Below, in pieces: positions 7,505 to 15,408 of a stretch of 64,000 nucleotides of DNA. The position numbers were made by a program, and so were the translations under genes. Source of the DNA: Fimbriimonas ginsengisoli Gsoil 348 (GTDB lineage Bacteria; Armatimonadota; Fimbriimonadia; Fimbriimonadales; Fimbriimonadaceae); assembly GCF_000724625.1 (NCBI RefSeq), contig NZ_CP007139.1, positions 62,001-126,000 of the forward strand. Direction: 5' to 3'. Positions within the stretch are counted from its first letter, which is position 1. Each line of letters begins with the position of its first letter. Under the pieces are notes generated by a model. The model saw only the letters and a program-made list of their open reading frames with translations, was not told where the DNA came from and searched no databases.

Positions 7505-8056
7505 ATGAGCATCGTCCCGCTCAACCCATGGCTTGCCCACCGCCCCCGCCGAGGGGTCACGATCATCGACACTGCCGTCCTCCACGCAAGCGAAACCGAG
7601 GACGTCGACTCCCTAGTGCACGATCTGCGCGCCCAAGATCACAGCTACCATTACATCGTCGACCGGGACGGCACCATCTATAAAGGGGTTCCCTTCTCGG
7701 CCATTGCGTTTCATTGCGGCAATTCCTACGGTCCCCACGAAGCCGCCCGCGGCGTCTCGTGCGAGCGCGACCCGGCTGGCACATTCGTCCAACACCCTTG
7801 CGTGAACGAATACACCTTGGGCATCTGCTTCGTAAACCTCAACGACGGGGTCGACCCGTACACCCCGCAACAGGTCGAAGCCTGCTCGACGTTACTAAAA
7901 GATTTGAAGGCGGGACCGCTTTCAAAAATGCGCTTCCTGACGAGCCACGCCATGGTCTCGCCCGGCAAACACACCGACCCCGCCGGCCTCAACATCGTCG
8001 CCATCGCGAAAGAAGCCAAACTCGGCATCTGGTCCATGGAAACCGTCATGGTCTAG
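7505..8056 (+). CDS. N-acetylmuramoyl-L-alanine amidase (Amidase_2/PGRP fold)
   Basis: A 183-residue zinc amidase of the Amidase_2 family, cleaving the bond between N-acetylmuramic acid and the stem peptide. Likely zinc ligands are the His in VLHAS (about residue 27), the His in TSHAMVSPGK and a downstream His or Asp. SYHYIVDRDGTIYKGVP is the conserved central strand region. No signal peptide is visible, so it may act on cytoplasmic muropeptides as AmpD does, or be exported by another route. GGAGGG stands ahead of the ATG. A dispersed repeat begins four bases after the stop. Confidence 0.9.
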   Translation: MSIVPLNPWLAHRPRRGVTIIDTAVLHASETEDVDSLVHDLRAQDHSYHYIVDRDGTIYKGVPFSAIAFHCGNSYGPHEAARGVSCERDPAGTFVQHPCVNEYTLGICFVNLNDGVDPYTPQQVEACSTLLKDLKAGPLSKMRFLTSHAMVSPGKHTDPAGLNIVAIAKEAKLGIWSMETVMV

Positions 8057-8060
8057 TCCA

Positions 8061-8134
8061 TCCGGAGCCCCCTCTCCCTCCTTCGGCTGCATGTGCCGAA
8101 CGAGGGAGAGGGGGTTGGGGGTGAGGGAGTCCGG
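8061..8134 (+). repeat. Dispersed palindromic repeat family A, copy 1
   Basis: TCCGGAGCCCCCTCTCCCTC is followed, after a short loop, by its complement GAGGGAGAGGGGGTTGGGGG. The same architecture occurs at 34132-34195 and 46908-46972. It starts four bases after the amidase stop codon. Downstream to 8234 are two more hairpins (8190-8212 and 8216-8234), so the 230 bases between genes are filled by repeat-like dyads. Confidence 0.8.
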
Positions 8135-8286
8135 AGTGGCACTGGCTTCTACCCAGTGGGTCCCAAGGGCATCCTGCCCTCGGCCTTCTCACACGACCGA
8201 TACGGTCGTGTGGTTCATCGGCTGGGAGCCGATGCTACGGGCGGGGAACAACGCCGCTGCGATTTTAGCCCTTTGTTAAGAGGGCA

Positions 8287-8832
8287 ATGGAAGAAGTACA
8301 AAAGATCGATCTCAAAGACCAGCTCAGGAATATTCTGGAGGAAGCCAGAATGGTCCTACCGGGCATCCAGGCGCTCTTCGGGTTCCAACTGATCGCGGTT
8401 ATGAACGAGGCGTTCGGCAAAAAGCTGGCCGAATCCGAACAGCGCATCCACCTCTTGGCGATCGGATTAACCGTCGTCGCCATCGGCCTCGCCCTCGCGC
8501 CCGCGGCCGTTCATCGGATTTCGGAGCCGGACCAGGTTTCCATGGCGCTCATCAAGCGTTGCAGCCGTTTTCTTAATTGGGGTCTCAAGATCCTCGGCCT
8601 CGCCATCGTCCTCGACTTCTACCTGGTCGCGCGAATCACGTTCGGAGACGTTTGGCTTGCGCAGATCTCCTCTGCGCTGGCATTCTTCTTCCTCTTCGCC
8701 ATATGGGTCGCTTACCCCGAGCTGCGAAAGCGCGGCCGCGAGACTGGGACCTCAGGTCGGAGGCCTTTCTTTCAGGAGGCAGTGAATTCGTCAGGAAATC
8801 CGGGAAGTAGCTCGAACGTCCCGAGTAAATGA
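8287..8832 (+). CDS. DUF6328 family membrane protein
   Basis: A 181-residue integral membrane protein with four hydrophobic segments (roughly 28-48, 55-75, 95-117 and 121-142). It begins with an acidic/basic helix followed by MVLPGIQALFGFQL, typical of the DUF6328 family. The C-terminal 40 residues are polar and Ser/Gly-rich. Function of the family is unknown. It is followed by a small hydrophobic peptide gene and a Nudix gene on the same strand. GAGGG occurs just before the ATG. Confidence 0.8.
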   Translation: MEEVQKIDLKDQLRNILEEARMVLPGIQALFGFQLIAVMNEAFGKKLAESEQRIHLLAIGLTVVAIGLALAPAAVHRISEPDQVSMALIKRCSRFLNWGLKILGLAIVLDFYLVARITFGDVWLAQISSALAFFFLFAIWVAYPELRKRGRETGTSGRRPFFQEAVNSSGNPGSSSNVPSK

Positions 8833-8877
8833 AAAAATGGCACATTCCAACGAGCGTCTCGTCATACAGCCACTGCA

Positions 8878-9030
8878 ATGAAGAAGATCCATGTGGCTTT
8901 CCTTCTCTTCGCCGTCTTCGCAGCCGGCATCGGAGCGACGGCTTTGATCGTCGATCAGATTGGCTTCCACGTCTACCCGGCCACCTATGAGGCGCCATCT
9001 TCGGCAGAGGGCGCGGTAGCCTCTCGCTAG
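8878..9030 (+). CDS. Small membrane peptide, 50 residues
   Basis: ATG at 8878 opens a 50-codon frame ending with TAG at 9028-9030. The peptide starts MKKIHVAFLLFAVFAAGIGA, a textbook basic-then-hydrophobic segment, and ends with a polar Ala/Ser-rich tail. The Nudix start lies one base after its stop, as in tightly packed operons. No good ribosome site precedes the ATG, so expression is uncertain. Confidence 0.45.
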   Translation: MKKIHVAFLLFAVFAAGIGATALIVDQIGFHVYPATYEAPSSAEGAVASR

Positions 9031-9031
9031 A

Positions 9032-9532
9032 TTGCCTGCGAAACCACCGAAGCCACCGCCCGAAAGCGCCGGCCTACTTATGTTCCGGCGATCGGAAGGA
9101 CGTCTGGAACTGTTCCTCGCTCATCCGGGCGGACCTTTCTGGGAGGCCAAAGACGATGGGGCATGGACGATTCCGAAAGGACAGCCCGATCCCGGCGAAG
9201 AGTTGCTGGCAGCGGCAATTCGCGAGTTTGTCGAGGAGACCGGCTTAACTCCCCAACCCCCTTACATCCCGCTCGGCTCGATTCGCCAGAAAGCCGGGAA
9301 AACCGTGCACGTCTGGGCATTGGAAGGCGAGGCGGATCCAGACGCGGTGCGGAGCAATACGATGCGGATCGAGTGGCCCCGCGGTTCAGGCCGCCTTCTC
9401 ACCTTCCCCGAAATCGACCGGTGTGGATGGTTTTCTGCGGAGGAGGCAGCGCTTAAGCTAAACCCCGCTCAAGTGGAGTTCGTCCGCCGGTTGGTCGAAC
9501 ATATCGATGACACAACGCCTCAGTTCGCATAG
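9032..9532 (+). CDS. Nudix hydrolase
   Basis: A 166-residue Nudix protein with an exact Nudix box, GX5EX7REUXEEXGU: Gly at the start of GQPDPGE and REFVEETGL at its end (about residues 50-72). The N-terminal strand SAGLLMFRRSEGRLELFLAHPGGPFW and the later W....E(A/V)D segments resemble the NUDIX group that hydrolyses nucleoside diphosphate derivatives; the substrate cannot be told. The start is TTG one base after the upstream small gene, chosen because the fold begins at once. Its last 13 bases overlap the convergent propeller gene. Confidence 0.9.
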   Translation: MPAKPPKPPPESAGLLMFRRSEGRLELFLAHPGGPFWEAKDDGAWTIPKGQPDPGEELLAAAIREFVEETGLTPQPPYIPLGSIRQKAGKTVHVWALEGEADPDAVRSNTMRIEWPRGSGRLLTFPEIDRCGWFSAEEAALKLNPAQVEFVRRLVEHIDDTTPQFA

Positions 9533-10716
9533 CCGAGTGATGGCCAATCCCAAAGACACAGTTTCCCCGAGATATCGCGGGTAACCAGTCGCTCTCCAAA
9601 CGGAATGCATTGGAGTACGACCGCCTGATGTCCTTTCAACTCCGCCTCCGGCGAGCCCGAATCGGCGTCGATGATCAAGATCCGCCCTCCTCGTCCACCT
9701 GCGACGATATGCCCTTTCCACCAGGTAACTACCGGAAGGAGATCTGGCACGTAGCCAATGTGTACTGAATTGCGGCCTATGCCCACGATCTCGCTCGGGC
9801 CCCCGATCCGGCCATCATCGGATCCACCATCGTTGACCACGACGCGCCGATCGCCGCTGGTGGTCAAGGCGGAAATATTACTTTCTCCCACCACCAAGTG
9901 TTTCTTCTTACCGGTCGCCATTTCCAGCGCGATAAGCCCTCCGTCGGGCGCGCGGTACCAGAGCAGATCCGAATTCACGCTAAAAGCGATCACGCCGCTT
10001 GTACCAATCGATTGAAGCCGCCCGTTAGGGCCGTAGAGGACTCCCACATGCGAGCCGTCCTTTGCCTCGGAGCCGAGGAGGACGACATATTTTCCGTCCG
10101 GCGAGTCGAGAATTCCGCTTCCCCGCCGGATGCCGGGCACCCTCATTTGGCGAATCGGTTTACCCGTGTCGGCATCCCACTCTCGATACTCCCCGTCCGC
10201 CATAAAGCGGGAGACCCGCTTTCCATCCGCTGAGAGCGAATCGACGACCGGAGTATCGACCCCCTCGTTCGGCGGTCCGATATCGATTGTCAGCTTGGTC
10301 GTTAGAGTCGCTACGTCTAAGATGTGCACGATTCCGGAAGCCAAATAAACCCCCGCCTTCATTCCGTCCGAGGAGAGCGCCATATCCACTGGCTCCTCGC
10401 TAAGCGCGAGGAAAGCCTCAGGGGTCAGATTCACCGGATTTAATTTGGAAATCGTGCGCCCTTCGCGGATGAGGAGGGTCGTTCCGTCCCGCGTCGCCGC
10501 CACTTGGTCGACGTCGTTTCGAACGAATGCTTGTCTAACTCCAAACGAACGGTAGCTATCACCCGCCCATGAGCCACTGTTGTGGTAGCCACTGTAGCTT
10601 AGAAAACAGGAACCAAAACAACTGAAGAGAATGGCGACGATCACACCTACGACCAACCAGCATCCGAACGCGGGCGACTTCTTCGGGCTCGTGTTCCAGA
10701 CTGGCGGGGGCTTCAT
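9520..10716 (-). CDS. Membrane-anchored WD40/beta-propeller-like protein
   Basis: A 398-residue protein with a cytoplasmic tail of about 16 residues, one membrane segment (17-40), and a large extracytoplasmic region of repeated beta blades. Blades are suggested by recurring patterns such as VDMALSSDGMKAGVYLASG, VDSLSADGKRVSRFMADG and GSGILDSPDGKYVVLLGS, which are WD40/YVTN-style repeats. No enzymatic motif is visible. It starts three bases after the aldo/keto reductase stop, so the two are one transcript. The 3' end overlaps the Nudix gene by 13 bases tail-to-tail. The role could be a protein-binding scaffold. Confidence 0.75.
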   Translation of the reverse strand: MKPPPVWNTSPKKSPAFGCWLVVGVIVAILFSCFGSCFLSYSGYHNSGSWAGDSYRSFGVRQAFVRNDVDQVAATRDGTTLLIREGRTISKLNPVNLTPEAFLALSEEPVDMALSSDGMKAGVYLASGIVHILDVATLTTKLTIDIGPPNEGVDTPVVDSLSADGKRVSRFMADGEYREWDADTGKPIRQMRVPGIRRGSGILDSPDGKYVVLLGSEAKDGSHVGVLYGPNGRLQSIGTSGVIAFSVNSDLLWYRAPDGGLIALEMATGKKKHLVVGESNISALTTSGDRRVVVNDGGSDDGRIGGPSEIVGIGRNSVHIGYVPDLLPVVTWWKGHIVAGGRGGRILIIDADSGSPEAELKGHQAVVLQCIPFGERLVTRDISGKLCLWDWPSLGYAN

Positions 10717-10719
10717 GAG

Positions 10720-11688
10720 TTAATCGTGGTCTTTAACCAGGTGCGGCACGTACGGTTCTTCCAAGGAACGTATTTCATCGTCCGTCAGTTTCACCGCCAG
10801 TGCGGCGAGGGCATCGTCCAAGTGACGGGTTTTCGAAGCGCCGACGATCGGAGCCGTGACGACCGGCTTGCTCAGCACCCATGCCAATGCCACTTGCGCG
10901 GGAGGAATCCCGCGGCTCTCCGCGATGTCGCATACCTTGTTCGCGATCTCTGCGTCGACCTCGCTCGTGTACAGCACCTTGCTGAACGCATCCGTCTCCG
11001 CGCGAACCGTCGATGCTCCCGGACGGCGAGTGACGAAGCCACGAGCCAGCGGGCTCCAAGGAATCACCGCTATCCCTTGATCCGCGCATAGGGGAAGCAT
11101 CTCCCGCTCCTCCTCGCGGTAGACCAAGTTGTACTGCGGCTGCATGCTCACGAAACGACTCAGCCCCCGCACATCCGACGTCGAGAGCGACTTCATAAAC
11201 TGCCAGGCGAACATGCTGGAGGCGCCGAGATACCGCACCTTTCCCGCCTTGACCAGCGAGTCGAGAGCATCCATCGTCTCTTCGATCGGCGTTTCGTAGT
11301 CCCAACGGTGGGTCTGGTAGAGATCGATGTAGTCGGTCCCCAGGCGTCTCAAGGAGTCGTCGCACGATCGGAGGATGTGCTTGCGGGAAAGCCCCCGGTC
11401 GTTCGGCCCCGGTCCCATCGCGTTGTACACCTTGGTGGCGATGACCAGATCCTCCCGTTTGGCGAAGTCGCGAAACGCTCTTCCGACCACCTCTTCGCTC
11501 GCGCCGAGCGAATACATGTCGGCGGTATCGAAGAAATTGATCCCGGCCTCGAGCGCCTGCCGGATAAACGGCCGGCTCGTTTCCTCATCCAAAACCCACT
11601 CCCGCCAAGCGGGCGTCCCGTAGGTCATGCACCCAAGACAGATCCTAGAAACCTTCAACCCCGTCCGCCCGAATCTCACGTACTCCAC
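10720..11688 (-). CDS. Aldo/keto reductase
   Basis: A 322-residue NADP(H)-dependent aldo/keto reductase. The catalytic tetrad is complete: D54 (FFDTAD), Y59 (DMYS), K86 (IATKV) and H127 (YQTHRWD). The C-terminal nucleotide-binding part has PIVGASKTRHLDDAL. It resembles the YajO / general-stress AKR group that reduces small aldehydes, but the physiological substrate cannot be deduced. The start is GTG at 11688, the first codon of MEYVRFGRTGLKVS, where the fold begins. The membrane propeller gene follows three bases later. Confidence 0.92.
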   Translation of the reverse strand: MEYVRFGRTGLKVSRICLGCMTYGTPAWREWVLDEETSRPFIRQALEAGINFFDTADMYSLGASEEVVGRAFRDFAKREDLVIATKVYNAMGPGPNDRGLSRKHILRSCDDSLRRLGTDYIDLYQTHRWDYETPIEETMDALDSLVKAGKVRYLGASSMFAWQFMKSLSTSDVRGLSRFVSMQPQYNLVYREEEREMLPLCADQGIAVIPWSPLARGFVTRRPGASTVRAETDAFSKVLYTSEVDAEIANKVCDIAESRGIPPAQVALAWVLSKPVVTAPIVGASKTRHLDDALAALAVKLTDDEIRSLEEPYVPHLVKDHD

Positions 11689-11745
11689 GTTGCTAGGTTA
11701 GCAGTTGGCGGTTGGCGGAGAGGTTGACAAGGCCTCTTGCCCGTC

Positions 11746-11772
11746 GATCCCTCCAAAGCGTCTGGAGGGATC
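11746..11772. repeat. Perfect inverted repeat
   Basis: GATCCCTCCA and its exact complement TGGAGGGATC are separated by seven bases. It lies 19 bases downstream of the stop of the minus-strand membrane protein at 11791 and upstream of the AKR start. There is no T-run, so it is a candidate RNA-stabilising hairpin or weak terminator rather than a classic intrinsic terminator. Confidence 0.6.
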
Positions 11773-11790
11773 GGCGACTTTCGAACCTGT

Positions 11791-12120
11791 TTAGCTGCGG
11801 TGGACGGCCGCGGTAGCGGCGGCCATGACGATTGGGCCGAGAACACAGTATAGAAACCACATGCCAGCTACATACACTAGGCGAGCGAAGGAGAAGGGTC
11901 GTCCCGCAATTCGGTCGGCGACCGCGGCAATCGTGAACCCTAAGTAAAGAAGGGCGTGCGCGGCGACGAACATCGCATAGCGAATGGAGGCATCCCCAGG
12001 AGTATCGAAAGAGAAGAAAACGAACGCGAAGGAGATGATGAAGGCGGTCATACCCAGGCGTTGCAAGATGCCAAACCGCTCGTGATTGCCTACCCAAGCT
12101 TCTCTGGACTCAGGAGTCAT
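11791..12120 (-). CDS. Hypothetical membrane protein
   Basis: A 109-residue protein with three hydrophobic segments (about 22-40, 48-68 and 80-102) and a short hydrophilic N terminus. GAGG lies eight bases upstream of the ATG. It is 36 bases downstream of the HAD hydrolase stop on the same strand and could be its cotranscribed partner. Length and topology recall small DUF-type inner-membrane proteins; no family is recognised. Confidence 0.65.
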   Translation of the reverse strand: MTPESREAWVGNHERFGILQRLGMTAFIISFAFVFFSFDTPGDASIRYAMFVAAHALLYLGFTIAAVADRIAGRPFSFARLVYVAGMWFLYCVLGPIVMAAATAAVHRS

Positions 12121-12156
12121 CGACTTAGCCTCTACGCTTGGATTAGCCTCTACTCG

Positions 12157-13011
12157 TCAGACCGCCAAGCCGGGGATCTCCAGCAACTCCGACAAGTGCT
12201 GAATGATCGCGTCGGGGGCGTTGGCGCCGGGCGGCATCTCCTCGGAGCGGGTCGAACTGGGCGGGATGTCGCTCGCGCGGCGGATCCAGACGGCGTGCCA
12301 GCCATACTCCAAGGCGGGCGCTACGTCGTGGCCGAAACTGTTTCCGACCATCAGGAGCTCCTCGGGCTTGCAATCGACAGCGGCCGCGGCTCGGTCGAAA
12401 ACCGTGCGCTTCGGTTTGCCAACCCCCATCTCCCCCTCGATATAGATGTTCTGGAAGTAAGACTCGATCCCGAGGGTCGCGATCTCTTGGCGTTGTAGAT
12501 CGGCCGGCCCGTTGGTGATCAGGCCGAGGGGATAGCGCCACTTGAGTGTGTCGAGGACCAAAAGCGCGTCGCTAAAGAGCCGAAGGTTGGCGTCTCGCTC
12601 TCGCATGTAGGTCTCACTCAGGGCCAAAGCGCGGGCTTCGTCGATGACTCCGGCCTCGGCGAGCGTCAGCCGCATCTGCTCGGTTCGAGTCGGCTCGGCT
12701 GTCTTCAGATACGTCTCGTACCAACCGGTTTCTTTCAGCGTAGGGGCAAACCGCCGGAACGCGCTCGCCCAATGACCGACCATTTCCTCTGGCGTAATTC
12801 CCTGCGGGCCATGTAGCTCGAACGCCCGGCGGAGCGCCTGCTTCGAAGCGTCCCAATATCCGCAAAGAGTGTCGTCGAGATCGAAATAGATCGCCTTGAC
12901 GCCCGACAGATCCGGGTGGACCTTCTCCACCGACGGGCCGGCCTCACCGCGGTCGCGAAGAAGCGGAGAGGCGTTGGCGTCCAAAATATCACCGGCGGAA
13001 GAGTCGCTCAT
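12157..13011 (-). CDS. HAD-superfamily hydrolase
   Basis: A haloacid dehalogenase-like phosphatase of 284 residues from the chosen start. Motif I is YFDLDDTL (nucleophile and acid aspartates), motif II ITNG, motif III the Lys in GKPK, and motif IV GNSFGHDVAPA. The helical cap between motifs I and II places it with the YjjG/nucleotidase-like group. I chose ATG at 13011 because it overlaps the upstream PIN gene stop (ATGA) and drops a 31-residue basic extension that looks like out-of-frame coding. It is the third gene of the vapB-vapC-HAD run. The substrate is unknown. Confidence 0.88.
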   Translation of the reverse strand: MSDSSAGDILDANASPLLRDRGEAGPSVEKVHPDLSGVKAIYFDLDDTLCGYWDASKQALRRAFELHGPQGITPEEMVGHWASAFRRFAPTLKETGWYETYLKTAEPTRTEQMRLTLAEAGVIDEARALALSETYMRERDANLRLFSDALLVLDTLKWRYPLGLITNGPADLQRQEIATLGIESYFQNIYIEGEMGVGKPKRTVFDRAAAAVDCKPEELLMVGNSFGHDVAPALEYGWHAVWIRRASDIPPSSTRSEEMPPGANAPDAIIQHLSELLEIPGLAV

Positions 13012-13451
13012 ATCGAAAGGTCCACGACCTTGACCTGAGCGTACCGCGCGAAGTGGCGTCCATTTAGAGTCATGATCCGGTGAATGCCGTGAAGCTCCAT
13101 CCATGCTACGAGACGAGCATCGTGAACTTGCTTTCCTGACACCTTATTGACTGCGCATATCTGCAACCACCGGTCGACAAGCCCCTCCGGATCTGGAAGC
13201 AAGGGCACAATGCCGACGGCTTTTCGGAGCCGGTCACATGCCTCTGCAGCGTCCATACCCGCTCCATTATTCTCACGAGGACGGGTTAAAACACATAGGC
13301 ATTCGAATAGGACTTGGGGAGCCAAGACCGCTTGGCTTCCGTCCAGTAGCTCGGCCGACATTTTTGCTCTGAGCCCTGGTGTTTCCTGGCCATCGGTCAG
13401 CAAAGCACGTAAAGTCACGTTTGTGTCGAGCAGAAGCTTGTTATTCTCGAT
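13008..13451 (-). CDS. VapC-like PIN-domain toxin, non-canonical start
   Basis: A PIN ribonuclease-like protein paired with the upstream AF2212-type antitoxin. The first catalytic Asp is in LLLDTNV (codon 13427-13425). Later acidic residues are the Glu in FECLCVL and the Asp in VHDARLVAW; TLNGRHFARY is the final motif. The first standard start, GTG at 13418, would remove the catalytic Asp. The frame is open only back to 13457, where the candidates are ATA, ATC (13451, used here) or CTG (13433). Coupling to the overlapping antitoxin end may drive initiation. Its stop overlaps the HAD start. PIN toxins of this type cleave RNA; the target is unknown. Confidence 0.75.
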   Translation of the reverse strand: MENNKLLLDTNVTLRALLTDGQETPGLRAKMSAELLDGSQAVLAPQVLFECLCVLTRPRENNGAGMDAAEACDRLRKAVGIVPLLPDPEGLVDRWLQICAVNKVSGKQVHDARLVAWMELHGIHRIMTLNGRHFARYAQVKVVDLSI

Positions 13452-13677
13452 CGTTATTCAATCCCCGGTCAAATGCCGCGTCGGTTAAGTCGACCTTAGG
13501 TAACGATTCGAAAAGCGAGAACATCTTCTCAAGTTGCTCGCGGCCGGACAAGTCATCGCCGGGCAAGTCGATGCGTACCTCCGTGCCTTTCTTCAGGTGC
13601 ACCGGTTGGGTCGGGACAAAGTTCTTGCCGTCCCATTTCGCCACGACAGTAATTCCGCTCGCGATTCCCGCCATCAC
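13441..13677 (-). CDS. AF2212-like (DUF104) antitoxin
   Basis: A 78-residue antitoxin candidate. The segment VVAKWDGKNFVPTQPVHLKKGTEVRI matches the AF2212-like pattern (strand, G.(F/L).P..P..L..G..V), a small DNA-binding-like barrel found upstream of PIN toxins. The C-terminal helix (EQLEKMFSLFESL) and acidic tail likely bind and neutralise the toxin. Its final codons overlap the region where the PIN reading frame must begin. TrpS is upstream, ending 17 bases before it on the same strand. Confidence 0.75.
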   Translation of the reverse strand: MMAGIASGITVVAKWDGKNFVPTQPVHLKKGTEVRIDLPGDDLSGREQLEKMFSLFESLPKVDLTDAAFDRGLNNDRE

Positions 13678-13694
13678 TTCTTATTATCCAACGA

Positions 13695-14690
13695 CTAGTA
13701 AATTCCCATCGCAGCGCGAACCTCGCTCATCGTCGCCTGCGCGACTTCTCGCGCCCGGATGGCGCCGTCGGCGAGGATTCCCTCGATCGTAGCGTCGTCG
13801 AGCTGCGCTCGGCGCTGGCGCATCGGGCGGAAGTATTCGTTGATCGCCTCGGTGCACTCCTTCTTGTTTTGCATGCACCCGCGCAACCCGTCCCGATCCT
13901 CCTGCCACTGCGTCTGCCAGGTCGGCGAGTAGACCTTCAGGTACTGGCAAACCGCGCACCCTTCCGGGATGCCCGGATCGGTTTTCCTGATCTTCGTCGG
14001 GGTGGTGAAAGCGCTTTTGATCTTCTCCGCCGTCTGGTCCTCGGTGTCGCTGAGGTAGATGCAGTTGTCGTACGATTTCGACATCTTCCGCATGTCGAGC
14101 CCCGGAAGCTTCGCCCGCGTCTCGTCTTGCGGAATCAGATACTTGTACTCGGGAAACACCTCGACGTTGTAAAGCCGATTGAATCGCTGGCCAATATCGT
14201 TGCCGATCTCGAGGTGAGGCGCCTGGTCGCGACCGACCGGCACTCCATACGGCTTGTACAGCAGGATGTCCGCCGTCTGGAGCACCGGGTACCCCAGCAG
14301 CCCGTACGGCTCCCGTTCGGCGCTGCCCAGGTCGGCCTGCTTCTCCTTGTAAGTCGGCGTTCGCTCCAGCCAACCGAGCGGCGTAATCATACTGAGCAGC
14401 ATGTGGAGCTCCGCGTGCTCTTTGACGTGGCTCTGGATAAACACCGGCGACCGCACGGGATCGATCCCGGCGGCGACGTAATCCTTCGCAACCTCTCGCG
14501 CGTTACGACTCACCTCGCCCGCGTTCTCGTACATTGTCGTCAACGCGTGCCAATCGGCGACCATGCAGAACATGTGATAGCCCTGTTCCTGGAGGTCCAC
14601 CCAGTTCCTGAGCGCCCCTTCGTAATTACCGATGTGAAGGCGCGGGTTGGAGGACCGCATGCCGCTGAGGATGCGTTTGGAGGTCGTCAT
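13695..14690 (-). CDS. trpS: Tryptophanyl-tRNA synthetase
   Basis: A 331-residue class I aminoacyl-tRNA synthetase that charges tRNA-Trp. The HIGH-type motif is HIGN (19-22) and KMSKS is exact at 202-206. Length and the blocks DWHALTT, GYPVLQTADILLY and PVGRDQAPHLE match bacterial TrpS. A cluster HxxC/CxxC is hinted at by GCAVCQYL and GCMQNKKEC near residues 250-280, as in TrpS proteins with an insertion. It follows the M50 protease by ten bases and precedes the VapBC-like pair by 17 bases. Confidence 0.96.
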   Translation of the reverse strand: MTTSKRILSGMRSSNPRLHIGNYEGALRNWVDLQEQGYHMFCMVADWHALTTMYENAGEVSRNAREVAKDYVAAGIDPVRSPVFIQSHVKEHAELHMLLSMITPLGWLERTPTYKEKQADLGSAEREPYGLLGYPVLQTADILLYKPYGVPVGRDQAPHLEIGNDIGQRFNRLYNVEVFPEYKYLIPQDETRAKLPGLDMRKMSKSYDNCIYLSDTEDQTAEKIKSAFTTPTKIRKTDPGIPEGCAVCQYLKVYSPTWQTQWQEDRDGLRGCMQNKKECTEAINEYFRPMRQRRAQLDDATIEGILADGAIRAREVAQATMSEVRAAMGIY

Positions 14691-14700
14691 TTTCTTCTAA

Positions 14701-15408
14701 TTAAAAGCCAAGGATGAGGCGGGTAAGAGCGATAACCGCGGGGCCGATGATGAGACCGAGGACGGAGGTGTGAAAGAATATCTGCCCTCCCAGCACCAGG
14801 GCCATAAGGAGATACCAGCCGTACCTCCGATTCCACCACCACCACTTATCGCGCGCCCGGTCGGGCATCAGCAGCCCCAACAGCCACTGCCCATCCAACG
14901 GTCCGATTGGAAAGAGATTGAATAGAGCCAGCGATAGATTGAGGAGGACGCCGTAGGCGAGAAGGGCGGGGAGAACGCCTACGCTCTGAGGGTTGTCAAG
15001 AAACCGGACATTTAAGGCATCGACGATTTGATCGACCGAAGTCTGCCCGCTCACGATCATCAACCTCGCCACCAAGCCGTACAAAACGGCTTGGACGACG
15101 TTGGAGATCGGCCCCGCCGCAACCGCGGCAAAGAAATCCCAACGGGGATTCCGCATCTTGTCCGGGTCCATCGGGGCCGGCTTGCCCCAACCGATGCCTA
15201 AACCGAACTGGGCGGTGAACAGCATCATGAGCGTGCCCATGAGTTCGAAATGCTTCGTCAGGTCGAGGGTGACGCGCCCGTAAATGCGCGGAGTAGGATC
15301 TCCCGCCATGTCGGCGAATTTACAGTGGGCGTACTCGTGGAGGCCGATTCCGAAGAAAACGACCACGACGATCGGGATCAACACCGCCGGAGGCGTGTTG
15401 CCGAACAT
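14701..15408 (-). CDS. M50 site-2 protease family protein
   Basis: A 235-residue multi-pass membrane protein of the compact M50 group. The zinc site is HEYAH (24-28) in the first membrane segment, and the third ligand Asp is in NLFPIGPLDG (164-173) with the usual N-x-x-P-x-x-x-x-D-G spacing. Five to six hydrophobic segments are visible. No PDZ domain is present, which separates it from the RseP protein at 22368. The start overlaps the lysA stop (TGATG), so translation is coupled. Its substrate is unknown. Confidence 0.9.
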   Translation of the reverse strand: MFGNTPPAVLIPIVVVVFFGIGLHEYAHCKFADMAGDPTPRIYGRVTLDLTKHFELMGTLMMLFTAQFGLGIGWGKPAPMDPDKMRNPRWDFFAAVAAGPISNVVQAVLYGLVARLMIVSGQTSVDQIVDALNVRFLDNPQSVGVLPALLAYGVLLNLSLALFNLFPIGPLDGQWLLGLLMPDRARDKWWWWNRRYGWYLLMALVLGGQIFFHTSVLGLIIGPAVIALTRLILGF

